Positions 42,720 to 54,316 of a DNA stretch of 64,000 nucleotides are shown in pieces. The notes under the pieces were generated by a model, which was not told the DNA's origin, did not search any database, and worked only from the letters and a program-made list of their open reading frames with translations. Each line of letters opens with the position of its first letter. Position 1 is the first letter of the stretch. The translations under genes and the position numbers were made by a program. Origin of the DNA: Calliopum simillimum (lineage: Eukaryota > Arthropoda > Insecta > Diptera > Lauxaniidae); assembly GCA_951812925.1 (NCBI GenBank), contig OX638369.1, positions 64,680,228-64,744,227 of the forward strand. The letters run 5' to 3'.

Positions 42720-44076
42720 GACGACGGATATAAGAAAGTCTCTTATAAGAAAAACACGGTTATAGGCAACAATTCCTAAAGCACCATGCACAGTTCCATA
42801 TAGCTACATGCTAAATAAACCTTATTAAAGAAAAACGCATATAAAAAAAACACTGCTATAAGAAGCATATTTTGATGGAAAATTGTATTCAGTATTGTCT
42901 GAAGCTGACTTTGTCAATTTATGTAATATATCATTAACCCATCAATGCCCAACGAGAACCACAGTAGATACGATGCTGAAATTTTCAGGAGTTAGCCTCC
43001 TGGACTTAAGCTATGTTTATTAAAAAAAACATTTACTAAGTCTTGGTTAGGAACAGCTCAAGGACTAGGTGCCATTTGGCACCGCTGGGCATTCATATTC
43101 ATTTGTTTTTTTATGTAACAGGAAAATTTTACTGTTTTTAGTAAAAAGATTTCCTTATATGTACTTCAAACAATTAAATTACATATTGTGTATTACTAAC
43201 TAGTCAAAATAAAGCTTTAAACTTAGATTATAGCATAATTAAGGAGAAAAGTAAAAGATGTAAAAGTATTTATATTATACAATTTGCGTTGTGATGAGAG
43301 TTAACACCCACTACCATAATGCCCAGCGGTGCTGTACGGCACATAGAGAAACAATAACTTTCGTGCTAGGTAATGCCCAGCGATGCCATATGGCACTCAG
43401 AAAAAAATTGCTAGCCAGTGCCCAGCGGTGCCGTATAGCACTTTGGTTTTTCAAATCGTCACAACTCGTTTATTTTAAAATGGATTTGGTTGATTTTTAC
43501 TTTAAAATACTCATTAGTCTTTTTAAAATAAAGCTGCTAACAAAAATTTTCAAAATATATCACGAAGTAACAATAAATGGTGATTCCTTACCTCAAGTCA
43601 TATGACATCAAAATATTTTTCACTTTTCTGCCAACAAGCAATCAAATAATGATAACTACCACGAACACTTGACATAAACAAACGAAAAAACAATTTTTTA
43701 ATAGCTGGAAAAATATCCAAATTCATAATTATATAGTTTTAAAAGTCGTAACTTCTTTTGATTAATTTTAAATCATTTTTGAAGTTAGCTAAGTTTTAGG
43801 TGCCGTATGGCACCGCTGGGCACTAATGGGTTAATATCATTCTTTTGGGGAAGTTTACAATTTACATCGATTTTCATTTTACCAATATTAAACAGTTTAA
43901 AATATTTACTCTTAATAAATTTTCATACATATATGCTTACTACTGATGCATATAAGAAATTATCTCTCTTATATGCATGTTACTGATATAATTTTATTAT
44001 ATCCATTTACAGTTTATAAGAAAACATGGACATAAAGAAATTTTGTGCATTTTCGGACTTTTTTATATCCGTCATC
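42720..44076. mobile_element. TA-flanked MITE (GAYGACGGATATAA ends) with nested MITE
   Basis: GACGACGGATATAAGAAAGTC-like left end (42720) is mirrored by GACTTTTTTATATCCGTCATC-like right end (to 44076), bounded by TA at 42718-42719 and 44077-44078. Subterminal motifs TTATAAGAAAA recur on both sides (about 42751, 42860, 44020). Without the piggyBac-like insertion at 42938 it is about 460 bp. No transposase. Confidence 0.78.
42938..43830. mobile_element. piggyBac-like non-autonomous element (893 bp)
   Basis: CCCATCAATGCCCA at the left is mirrored by TGGGCACTAATGGG at the right, bounded by TTAA at 42934-42937 and 43831-43834. CCC ends with a TTAA duplication fit piggyBac. The motif GTGCCRTATGGCACCGCTGGGCA recurs in variants about five times (43067-43091, 43319-43342, 43374-43396, 43418-43441, 43800-43822), some direct and some inverted, as expected of subterminal binding sites. 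An open frame from 43291 is generated by these repeats. Confidence 0.8.
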
Positions 44077-44078
44077 TA

Positions 44079-44929
44079 CTGTTTATAGATTTTCTGAAGC
44101 AGTCGCATTAAGGTCGTCATTTCGGTCTTATTAAAGAACCACTTACTTGTATGGAATTATAATTTCCAGTTGATTAAATTTTTTTTTGGCTAAGAGACCA
44201 TAATCGAGCTCATACTATTTAGAATAATAAAAAGTACATTATAGTAGAAGAGTTTGCGCAAGTGTAAAACAAGAACATTGTCTCTTTTTATTAATGTCAC
44301 TTGGAACTTATGTTTTAATTGTTTATTTTATGTCCATGTGTTGATGTCCTGTCGTAAAAAAAAAATGTATGTCCAGACATTCGTTCTTGTGCAACTGTAA
44401 ACAATGTCTGAAGGCTGTCCGCCCACAATTTTCGATTCAAGGACATAATTAAATAAACTTAAGAAAAGTTAATAAACACACATGGAACTTAGGTAAATGA
44501 ATAGATTCCACATTGTCTCTCCAAAATTACATTAATTTATTATTAAATTTAACGGAACGGCTAGGATGGCTTCCTTTCCCTAAGCAAAATTATAGTAATA
44601 TCGTCAAAAATTCATATCACATACATAAATAAAAGTTAACTCGGTCTTTTATAAAATCTCTAAAATCCGATTTTTTCAAAAATTAGTTTTTTCTTGAACA
44701 CATAAGCTAATTGAAAACTACACAACTATAAAACTACCCAAATAACTCAAAAATTTATAAACGCCAAGATATGTTTGTAAGTGATGGTCTGTGTAGAGTA
44801 CACGGTGTCGACTACACGGTGTCGACAATTATTTAGGCACAATATATGAAACAACATTAAATTAAGATATCCTAAAAATTCATCTTAACTCCCACAGGAT
44901 CACTGCTGTCTGTGGCTGGATCAGCTAAC
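44079..44929. other. No gene recognised
   Basis: A 14 bp direct repeat TACACGGTGTCGAC occurs twice at about 44800-44828. Otherwise nothing is seen. Confidence 0.4.
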
Positions 44930-46130
44930 TTTTAAGAGTACTGTAAGGAATATTTAAGTATATCCTGTTTGTTCTATTGAAGTAATTGAGCAGATAGCTA
45001 ACATCATTATCGAAGAATTCGCTCAGATCATGTGCTTTCGCGGGGAAATGCGTAAACATTAACTCCCAAAGTTCAGTGTGATTACGAGATGAACGGCAAC
45101 ACTACCCACCCAATCGATCTGTAACTACTCGTTACATTCGGTCTTTGAACCTTTCAATAATTATGATCAAAGTTTTGCTATTGTACATTCTTAAACTAGT
45201 TTTGGTTTTACTATTACTGAGCTCAGCGTCTTGGATATCAGAGAAGATCGCCACTAACTGAGATTAGTAATCTCTACTAGCCCGTACGCTTTGAGAATGG
45301 CATAAACTTCTGCCTGAAAGAAGCTTACTGAATTGGATAAGCGAAACCATAAAGATAAATTGGGGTCTTTGAAAATACACCTGCACCTACGCCACACTCC
45401 ATCTTCAAGCCATCAGCATATATGGTGGTTGTGAAATTTAGACTGGACGTACTGTCTTCCCATTGAATTCTTTCGGGAAACCACATCTGTAGGGGAGTTG
45501 AAAATTTCAACTGGTAGGGTATCGAGGATGGAGCTGTGACCATAATTCTCTGGCAGCCAGCAACCAGCTTCTCTGAGCTTAATCACACTCCAGCAATGGC
45601 TTTAAAGAATTAGGTTGGAGAGAGCAGATGCAAAAAGATGCTGAGGCCAGCGGTTACACCAACACATGCTTTATACGTCCATAGTACGTTTCTTGGTTGA
45701 AGTCCTTATTTTTTGCTGGAGCTCTTTTTACTAGCATATATTTCCAATTCAGTTTCAGTTCTAGAAAGAATCGAAGATTTTTGGCTGATTTGGAAAGTGG
45801 TAGAGATTGTCCTTTCAAAAGAGGAAGGTTAAACTTAGGTGTCAAAAAATGGACCTGATGTCAGCAGCACCATATCAGCCGGACACGCAACGACACACAC
45901 ACCGTTTTTATTAATGTATGTATATGCCAAAGCAAAGGTGAGAGTAAAGCGCCCTAAGGTATTCCCCTCTATACTGAATTAATCATGTGACTGCCGCCCA
46001 TACAGGCTTGAATAATTCTAGATTCAAGTATGGATTTTATCTAGGTGATGAAGCAGTTCTATACTTCAGTCCTATGAGAGCTTTCTTGATAGCATCAGTA
46101 CGAACTTTGTTAAAACCAATTTAAGGCCCC
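44930..46130 (-). pseudogene. R1/I-like LINE remnant: reverse transcriptase and RNase H
   Basis: On the minus strand and in several frames the usual order of a non-LTR polyprotein can be read: VRTDAIKKALIGL and RIIQACMG (about 46120-45985), a GIP-stop-GALLSPLLWHI segment (about 45970-45910) where RT motif 4/5 lies, a weakened version of the YADD region (about 45890), PKFNLPLLKGQSLPLSKSAKN (about 45835-45775), then FPERIQW and an RNase H start IYADGLKMECGVGAGVFS (about 45430-45370) and FFQAEVYAI (about 45320). Stops and frameshifts are frequent. The RNase H domain after the RT points to the R1/I/LOA or related groups rather than RTE. The extent below 45170 is uncertain. Confidence 0.72.
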
Positions 46131-46857
46131 ATAAATTTAACATTTTGAAACTAATAACCGAAATATTTGTACTTAGATTTCTTTAAACATTTCGCATTAT
46201 TGCAGATTTTTTCCATAAGTAGAGTGCTAAAAAGAAAACAAATTCTTTATGCTTGAGCAAACATTCTTTGATTTCAGAAAATCAGAAAATTATCTAGCGA
46301 CTATGAGACATACACTTCGAGACAATAAAAAGAGAAATCGACATTAAATCAATCAGACGCAGCGAAGCGTCTTTCATACGAAGTGCAGAAAATTCAACAG
46401 TTTTCGAAAATTAGCACAAGAATCACGCATATCTCCCTGTGAACATACCTACTACACATGCATATGTAGAGTAAATGACAATCGTAAAAGCAATACGGGC
46501 ATAAAAATAACCCAAACATAAATCTGCAAAAGTGGTAACAATTACCGATTGCACAACGTGACTGGAGCATTAAATGCGTGTGAATGAACTTCATGCGATA
46601 GTATCGTATACTTGAAGATAGATACTCATAAAATTCAATCTATTCGTTAGAAATTTAAATACCTCACACGAAAAAGCTAGTATTGTCAACATAATATGAG
46701 TCAAAACATATGTACATATGAAGCGAAATTGCATTTTCCTTGATTCTCTGCATGAAAATTTGCTAATTAACTAAAAAAATTATAATGTTTCATCAAAAAT
46801 GTATAATGGCGTTCAAACAAGCTGTCTTAAGTTGACGACGTATGGTAACTTTTTTTC
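46131..46857. other. No gene recognised
   Basis: AT-rich sequence with no recognised gene or repeat boundary. Confidence 0.4.
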
Positions 46858-47461
46858 ATTGCTGAAATCAATAGTCCTAAACCTCCTAAGTAAAATGACA
46901 TGATTTTTAAAATCGAAACCTTGGCTTTTTTTTTTTTTAAGCGAAAAGAAAAATTCAAATAGCCATTTTCGATGTGTTTGGCGGTGCTGATTCCGAATCC
47001 GGTCTCAAAATTTCTGTATCTCTTTGAACACCGTTTTTCGCTATTATATATACCATATATACGAAACGTTATATTGTAGTAGAAAGGTATAGTATTTCTC
47101 TTCAAAACTCAATTTAATTACTATACGTCGATATGTATCTGCTTTTCTCTCGGAGGTATCATATCCTAAAAACACGTTTTTTCAATATTTTAGTTCACGA
47201 TATTTCGAAGGAAAAAAGAGATATCGACATAACTAAAATTGAGTTTTTATATAGAAAATCGAACGGATTCGGAATCAGCATCGATAAATACGTCGATAAT
47301 GGCTATTTTATTTTTATTCGATTTAGTTACTTTTTTTTTCTTTTCTTACAAGATCTATGAAAACTATCTATTAACCCATTTTGCCAAAAAAAAAAAAACT
47401 ACCAAGGTTACGATTTTATATCATTTTACTCAAGAGATGTAAGACTATTGATTTCAGCAAT
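46858..47461. repeat. Palindromic element of about 0.6 kb
   Basis: ATTGCTGAAATCAATAGTC at the left is mirrored by GACTATTGATTTCAGCAAT at the right. Inner blocks also mirror (AAAATGACATGATTTT/TATATCATTTTA, AACCTTGG/CCAAGGTT, GATTCCGAATCCG/CGGATTCGGAATC). Interior phrases (AAAACACGTTTTTTCAATAT, GATATCGACATAA) resemble the palindromes at 287 and 37235. No target duplication is certain. Confidence 0.75.
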
Positions 47462-47549
47462 AAAAAAGGACGCCCCACGTCAAGGGTGTCAGCGTAGAAC
47501 AAAAGTGAGCAAATTTTGGCTCGCCTACAAAAACAATAATATTTCAATA

Positions 47550-49783
47550 CCGTAAGCAGGGGTGACTTTGCACACTGCTCCTGAACAAACGATAGGTTGC
47601 ATGAAAATGACACCAAAAACGAACAATGCCCCTTTATTCGTAATCATTCACTGAGTAAAAATCAACTTTATTTGAAATCTTAGCTGCTCCTTTTTTGAAA
47701 ATATCTCGATTTTTCCAATAGGGGCATTTTCCCATACAAAAAGAAAAAAAAAATTTTTTAACTACATTAAACTAAAATTAAAATAATCACAATCGATGTG
47801 TTTTGCGATGCTAAACGCGAATCCAACCTCAGAATTGCTCTATTGTGTATAGTTTATGAGATATTGTAACCTAAAGACCAAAAAAAGTCGTTTTTTGCCA
47901 TTTTTTGAAGCTATATAACTATGTTACATATCATTTATTCGTCAAATGTGGCTTAAATACTTGAAAGTCCCAATATTCTCCTTTAAAACATAATTTAAAT
48001 TATGTTGATATCTTTTTTTTCCTCAAAGATATCCTAACCTAAAAAGACACAAAAGTGCACAAAACCCGTTTTGACAATATTTCGGTCTACGACATCTCTT
48101 AGAAGCATGAAGATATAAATATAATTTAAATTAGGTTTTAAAGGAAAAAATTGGGGCTTTTCAGTATTTAAGCCACATTTGACGAATAAATGATATGTAA
48201 CATAGTTATATAGCTTCAAAAAATGGCAAAAAACGACTTTTTTTGGTCTTTAGGTTACAATATCTCATAAACTATACACAATAGAGCAATTCTGAGGTTG
48301 GATTCGCGTTTAGCATCGCAAAACACATCGATTGTGATTATTTTAATTTTAGTTTAATGTAGTTAAAAAATTTTTTTTTTCTTTTTGTATGGGAAAATGC
48401 CCCTATTGGAAAAATCGAGATATTTTCAAAAAAGGAGCAGCTAAGATTTCAAATAAAGTTGATTTTTACTCAGTGAATGATTACGAATAAAGGGGCATTG
48501 TTCGTTTTTGGTGTCATTTTCATGCAACCTATCGTTTGTTCAGGAGCAGTGTGTTTGATACAAAAAAACAGAATTTACAAGTTTAAGAGCCTATAATTTC
48601 AACAATTTCAACAAAATTAATGGTTTTATTACTCTTAATTTTTTGTGGGGGTTTCAGCTTTAATGTCATGTAATATAATTTATTCGAAGTAATTACAGTT
48701 ATTTTAAAATAATATTTTTGTAAGTGGGTTAGTCACCTCAAGGGTGGGGTGACTTTAACCGAAAAATTTCATTCATTGATTTTACATGCTATACCTTTAA
48801 CGATCCAAAATCAGGGTATAAGGTTTTGGAAACTTAAGTTCACTTAACATTTTGGCATATTTATATAGGCAATCGGCCTAGGCAATGGGATGTTTGCAAG
48901 GACGAGATTAAAAAAAAAACTAAAATTTTTGATAAATATGGTTTTAAACTTTGGTGTGTTTTACTTATTGGTATATAAGTTACATCAAATAACAATACTA
49001 ATATTAAAAGCTAAGCAAAACTTAAAAAATCCACAAAAACAAGCTTAGAATCGACTAAAAACTAGAAAACAAAAAATACTTGATTGAAAAAATTTTAAAA
49101 ACGAAAGAAATTCTTAGTAGGTTACTTTAAAAATGCCTCATTTGTTAAAGGGCTTCGGTGGCTTAATTTTTGCAAAATTTCGCTAGATAAATAATAGCAA
49201 ATATCCTTTCTGGGTAGCCATTTGTTTTACAAAGATAAAAAGGAAAAAATAATTTCAGCATGGCGAAAGACTAAACTTTATTTTCATTACAGTTCACAAT
49301 ACCCAGTGTCTTGGGCGTCAATTTGGCCCGAGTTTGGGTTTCTTTCGAGCCTGCCAAACAACACAAAATTTTATGGGGGTGACTTTGGACCGTTCCAAAG
49401 CCACCCCAAAACCTTGTTTTCTAACATACTCCCATATAAAAATGCATTAAAAATACTTAGAGGCAAATATATCCACCAAAGTCGATGGATTAGGGAAGTA
49501 AATTAAATAATAGTTCTAGTTATATCACTCATCTAACGCCAGCAATTGTCCTTCTAGCCAATAAGTAGTAATTTTCTGAGTGTTAAAAAATCTGGCATAA
49601 GACAACTTTTAGAAAATGCAACAATATATCCGAAAGTTCGCGCTCAAATCAAATATTGAAAACAGACGCTAAAAGCTAATACCTCAATAATACTGATTTT
49701 TAGGTGATAATATTACGATTTTAATTTTTTTTTTCTTGCCGGTTGAAGTCGCCCCCGGATGTTAAAGTCACCCCTGCTTACGG
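47550..49783. mobile_element. TA-flanked MITE (CCGTAAGCAGGGGTGACTTT ends)
   Basis: CCGTAAGCAGGGGTGACTTT at the left is mirrored exactly at the right end, bounded by TA at 47548-47549 and 49784-49785. The motif GGGGTGACTTT recurs inside (about 48757 and 49376), with reverse variants (about 49395 CAAAGCCACCCC). The palindromic element at 47571-48553 interrupts it one base inside the left end motif. Without that it is about 1.25 kb. No transposase is recognisable. Confidence 0.85.
47571..48553. repeat. Palindromic element, 983 bp, near-perfect
   Basis: CACACTGCTCCTGAACAAAC at the left is mirrored by GTTTGTTCAGGAGCAGTGTG at the right. The arms match almost throughout. TTTG is duplicated at 47567-47570 and 48554-48557. 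Its end aligns with that of the copy at 287 (CACGGTGCTCTTCAACAGTC), while its interior matches the palindrome at 37235 (CACATCGATTGTGATTATTT, CCATACAAAAAGAAAAAAAA). It is therefore a recombinant-looking member linking the two subfamilies. Confidence 0.87.
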
Positions 49784-50114
49784 TATTTTGCAAATTTCCC
49801 AGAAGTACAACAATCAAAGAAATAATTTTTGTTGTAATTTTTTGAGCTCGTCAAAATTTCGCGGAATTAAAATATTTATGAAAAAACTTTTTTTGTTGTT
49901 TCGCATAAAAATAACAACAAAAAATTTTTCGTGTGTGTTGTCGTCCTCAGAAATTTTAAAAAATAAATATTTGTGTTGTTGTAAATGTTGTAAAAAAACA
50001 AAAAAAAATAGTTTTTGTGATTGTTGTCCTTCGAGTAATTTAAAGTTGTAAAAGCGAAAATTTTGCGATGACTGCGCTTGGCTCAGTGATTTGAAAACGC
50101 TAACACCTTTGATC

Positions 50115-51032
50115 TAGTGCACACATCATATGCAGCTCAACGCTTGCCTCCGAAATACTTGCGGACATAATCCCCATTCACGGCACCCATTTAGGCTTCC
50201 TCTATCACCTCCCAGAAGCTTCGTAACCTTATCCGATAAATTCTTGTTGAGACATCAATGTAAATCATTATTAACCAAATAAATATATGTAAATGTGCCG
50301 GTAATTTTTATTCATTGATATCTTTATCTTTTTAACAACTTAATTACTGTCACTATAAAGTGAAAAACATTTTTTACGCATCATAAATTCCAGTTAAGCC
50401 CCGTACAGTTTAGTGCCATTAACTGCCACCGACTTAAGAAAATGAACATTTTGTAGGGTACTTCATTGCAATGAACATAAAAATTTCATAATTGAGTAGC
50501 AACAACAACAGCTACAAAAAACTGGTAGCATCTTAGTAAATGCTAATAAAAATCAAAGAAAAAATGGAAATTACTTATTAGCCATTTCGAGTAGATGTTT
50601 CAGTCATCAAAAGTCGTTACTTTAATGATTTTCAAATATGAAGAGCCCACTTAGATGTTGCCATTATTGGCGCAGTTGTTCTCTTCTCCTTCCTCATTGA
50701 AGCACTGGGCACGCGTTTGACTGCCATTCAATTAAAATTTTCGGTTCCCTACCTCACTTCAATCTTCTTCTTTATACCCTACATTCTATATGGTATGGCA
50801 CTTGCTTCTGATAAGATGTGTTTGAAAAAATAAAAAGTTATAAATATAAATTTTAAGGTAGAGAATGCCGTGCCAAGAACACTATTTGTAAAAAAAATGT
50901 CGTAAAAATTGAATAAACTTTTATTTACGGCACAATTTTTAAGAAAAATGGTTAAAATATTACTCTCATGGAAACAAAAATGTTAACCTATATACGTACA
51001 TCAGAGTGGTCCAAATTCGTATGGAAAACTTA
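50115..51032. other. No gene recognised
   Basis: AT-rich sequence with no recognised gene or repeat boundary. Confidence 0.4.
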
Positions 51033-51342
51033 TAGCGTTTTCTTTTCTCAAAAAAATTTTTACACTTTTCGAAGGCTGACAAAATTTTATGTTCTTTTCT
51101 AAAATTCTACAGAAATCGTTTCCCTCTAAGCAGGCAAAAGTGTAACATTTTTACACTTTTTTCAAACGACGAGGTGAGAATTTTGAACAAATGTCACAAT
51201 TGTGAGAGAAAATTTATTTTGTGATTTTTGTCGAATTTTTTGTTCTATTCAAAAAATGCAACATTTTATTAGGGTAGAGTGCAAAACTAAAAAAATGTTA
51301 CACTTTAAACAGATAACATTTTTTCTAGAAAAGAAAACGCTA
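51033..51342. mobile_element. 310 bp MITE with TTA duplication
   Basis: TAGCGTTTTCTTTTCT at the left is mirrored by AGAAAAGAAAACGCTA at the right, bounded by TTA at 51030-51032 and 51343-51345. Inner phrases AAAGTGTAACATTTTT are repeated inside (about 51138, 51294-51315). A 3 bp TWA duplication is typical of PIF/Harbinger, but the ends do not match the common Harbinger consensus. Confidence 0.68.
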
Positions 51343-51345
51343 TTA

Positions 51346-51923
51346 AAGTGCTAAATGTCAATGTCAAAGCACTTTGTCCCATCTTAAGGATAGGCATTTA
51401 AACACTTTCAAAGATTTTGAATCACTCTACTTGCACATTTATTGACTATTGTTCTGTGTAATTATTATACACGTATGTAACATATGTAGGGTGTTGTTGC
51501 TGTTGCTTAAGTATACCAATTTCTTCTCATTTTTTTAAATTGAAGTTAAACAGCATGAATTTATCTTCACAGCAATCGAAAATTTAAGAGTTTCTAATGT
51601 CATCGCAGCAGCCTAAGTCTTTATAAATTTTGCTTGCTACCGGTCTACTGATAAGCAGATTGAATTAAAAAAAAATCGACTTTAATTTATTCTCTTTGAA
51701 GTTAAATGAAACATTATGAAATAAGTTTTCATTAATATTAATTGAAACGGTCATATAAAAAACCGCATAAGTGACTTTTTTTTTTTTAACCAACAGCCTT
51801 GTTTATTTGCGAACGCCTTCTCAAAAGTAGACCCATAATCTGATAAAAAACATGCGATTTCGAACATTTCCCCTTCTTCGCCCGCTTGGGGACGCATTGC
51901 AAAAAGTTTTCAATGATGGTGGA
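51346..51923. other. No gene recognised
   Basis: AT-rich sequence with no recognised gene or repeat boundary. Confidence 0.4.
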
Positions 51924-52470
51924 TTTTATAGTGAGAAGTAAAATTATCACCATGTTTGCTGTTTTCGACTAAGTACTGCTATATAAATCGTGTGAATGGA
52001 TCTGGAGTTATGGAATTTTGTAAATTTACCACTACGTTTTTTCAGGTTTGAGCCCTCAGAACGGGGGTCAAAACTAATTTTTTTAAAAAAAGCGGTGATG
52101 CCTTCTTAGATTGGTCATAACTTTCTAAGGAAAAATCCTAGATGACCACTCAGGCTATTTTTTGGAAAGTGGAAAAATAGAATGGAGCAGAAAAAACTCT
52201 TGCGCCCTTGAACTTAATTTGAAAAACAGGGAAAAAGTCGTTTTTTGCACTTTTAGGTTAAGATATCTCGACAGTTTTGGACTCAGCGCAACGAAATCTA
52301 TTCGAATCGTTTTTTTTAACTAAGAAAGTTCACGTTCCAGGTCTGTACGCACATCAGTTAATGAGGTGCAAAACAGTCACAATGTTTTCGAAATGGTTTT
52401 TTGTTCCTTTTTTTTATGGTATGAAGTTCGGTAAAATTCTTTACATACTTATTTGAAAAGAAGAAAAGTT
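51924..52470. repeat. Left half of the family at 30017-31141
   Basis: TAGTGAGAAGTAAAATTATC followed by GTTTGCTGTTTTCG and TACTGCTATA aligns with the left end and arm at 30015-30075, and later blocks (AGATATCTCGAC, GAAATCTATTCGAATCG, CAGGTCTGTACG) align with 30260-30380. The right end is not found, so it is truncated or runs into the next palindrome. Confidence 0.6.
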
Positions 52471-52862
52471 AAGCTTCATTGAAGTAACCGTTTAAAAGTT
52501 ATTCAATAAAAACCGGTTTTTTTGCCATTTAAAGGTTTTTTTGAATATCTTCTAAACGGTTACTTCAATTTGTACACATATGGCTTATTTTTTGTAGATC
52601 TTGTGATTCTCTACAAAATTGATGCTGTTTCTTTTTATTGTATGACTTACCGTTTCAGAGATATCCTTAAAAAACCAGTATTTTCGAGACCTTAACGGTT
52701 TTTGAAGAATATCTTTTAGGCCATGAGCGGCTCCAAAAAAAATTTAATACGGTGTTTACAGAATCCTATTATCTTTTAAACGATTTTTTAATTTTTTTTG
52801 TACGACTCCTTGTCAAAGAGTATTCGCAATTTTAAAAGTAAAATATTTTAATATGAACTTAT

Positions 52863-53982
52863 ACGTAGCACGTCCGCGCGAAATGCGTTTTCTATAGGAT
52901 TTTGATGAGAGGTATCTCATTTTCTTCAGGAACTTACGCTGATGTCAAATTTGAAAGAATTTTTAAAATCCCAACGACAGTTTTTTTTTTAAGTCGGGTA
53001 AAGTGATTTTTCAGTACAAAATTTTTGACCATATTTTTTTAAAGACCAAAATTTTGAAAACAGAAGCCTAAGAAAAAAATGTAAACCGCAAACTTTATTC
53101 TACAGATTTTTCCCTATCATTTGATATTAAGAACATAAAAATGTAACTGCCGTAGAAAAAGTTATAACCTTTTAAAAATGAGAGTGTTTTTTTGGTAGTT
53201 TGCACACTAAAATCTATATATGCCAGGTAGGAAAAAATTGAAATCGAACTGTTGTGAACTAAAAAAAGGTGTCAAATTACTCCTGAGCACTTACTAAATA
53301 AGACAAAAAAGTTTTGAAAAGAAGTTCATCGACTACTGTTTGAAAAAGGTCGAAAAACGGTACATTTGTTAAAAAGCACAACAAAACAAAACAAAAATAG
53401 TAATTTTCGATGATTTTATTGGTGGTGAATTTGAATCTGGTCCCAGAACTGCTTTATCACGTATAGTTACCGTACCGTTTTTCGACCTTTTTCAAACAGT
53501 AGTCGATGAACTTCTTTTCAAAACTTTTTTGTCTTATTTAGTAAGTGCTCAGGAGTAATTTGACACCTTTTTTAGTTCACAACAGTTCGATTTAATTTTT
53601 TTCCTACCTGGCATATATAGATTTTAGTGTGCAAACTACCAAAAAAACACTCTCATTTTCAAAAGGTTATAACTTTTTCTACGGCAGTTACATTTTTATG
53701 TTCTTAATATCAAATGATAGGGAAAAATCTGTAGAATAAAGTTTGCGGCTTACATTTTTTTCTTAGGCTTCTGTTTTCAAAATTTTGGTCTTTAAAAAAA
53801 AATGGTCAAAAATTTTGTACTGAAAAATCACTTTACCCGACTTAAAAAAAAAACTGTCGTTGTGATTTCAAAAATTCTTTCAAATTTGACATCAGCGTAA
53901 GTTCCTGAAGAAAATGAGATACCTCCCATCTAAATCCTATAGAAAAAAGTTTTTTGCCTTAAATCGCGCGGATGTGCGTAGC
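52863..53982. repeat. 1.1 kb palindrome with a 0.1 kb loop
   Basis: The arms 52863-53362 and 53471-53982 mirror each other: TACGTAGCACGTCCGCGCG/CGCGCGGATGTGCGTA, CATCAGCGTAAGTTCCTGAA, GATTTTAGTGTGCAAACTAC, AGTAGTCGATGAACTTCTTT. Mismatches are few. The loop contains GAATTTGAATCTGGTCCC, related to the GAATCCGGCCT phrase of the other palindromes. No target duplication was identified. It is non-coding. Confidence 0.85.
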
Positions 53983-54316
53983 CATTCACATATAAAAACT
54001 GTGCACTTTTTAAATTGAGTTATCTCCTAAACTATAAGCTACACAAAAACATCTTTACATAGGAAATTTCCTGTGTTACAAAATTGTGGAGAAAAATTTT
54101 TCTGTAAAAGTTTGCGTTAGCGAGATATTTGCAAAAAACTGTTTTTGGCGACCTTTGAGCCTGAATAACTTTTTATGCGCACAATGGATTTCAATGGACT
54201 TTTTACACATTATTCATTATGCTTTAATAAAGACAATTCCGGTGAAAAAAATTCACTTGGAATTTTTTAGCAGAAATATTCTTATTTTTCTGGGCTAGAT
54301 ACGGTGCCCAGTAAGG

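Larger units (their letters stand above)
47479..50114. repeat. Repeat element with GTCAAGGGTGTCAGCG ends, split by insertion
   Basis: GTCAAGGGTGTCAGCGT at the left is mirrored by ACGCTAACACCTTTGATC at the right. The outer parts match the fragment at 29080-29222 in reverse. The sequence 47550-49783 is an insertion. What remains (about 400 bp) is rich in ACAACAA/TTGTTGT and is non-coding. Confidence 0.55.

Noticed and set aside
43291..43605. 104-codon open frame with a repeated AQRC motif
   Set aside because: The repetition comes from subterminal DNA repeats of the piggyBac-like MITE.
49222..49506. 94-codon open frame with balanced composition
   Set aside because: It lies inside the TA-flanked MITE at 47550-49783, overlaps its GGGGTGACTTT repeats, and matches no transposase motif that I know.
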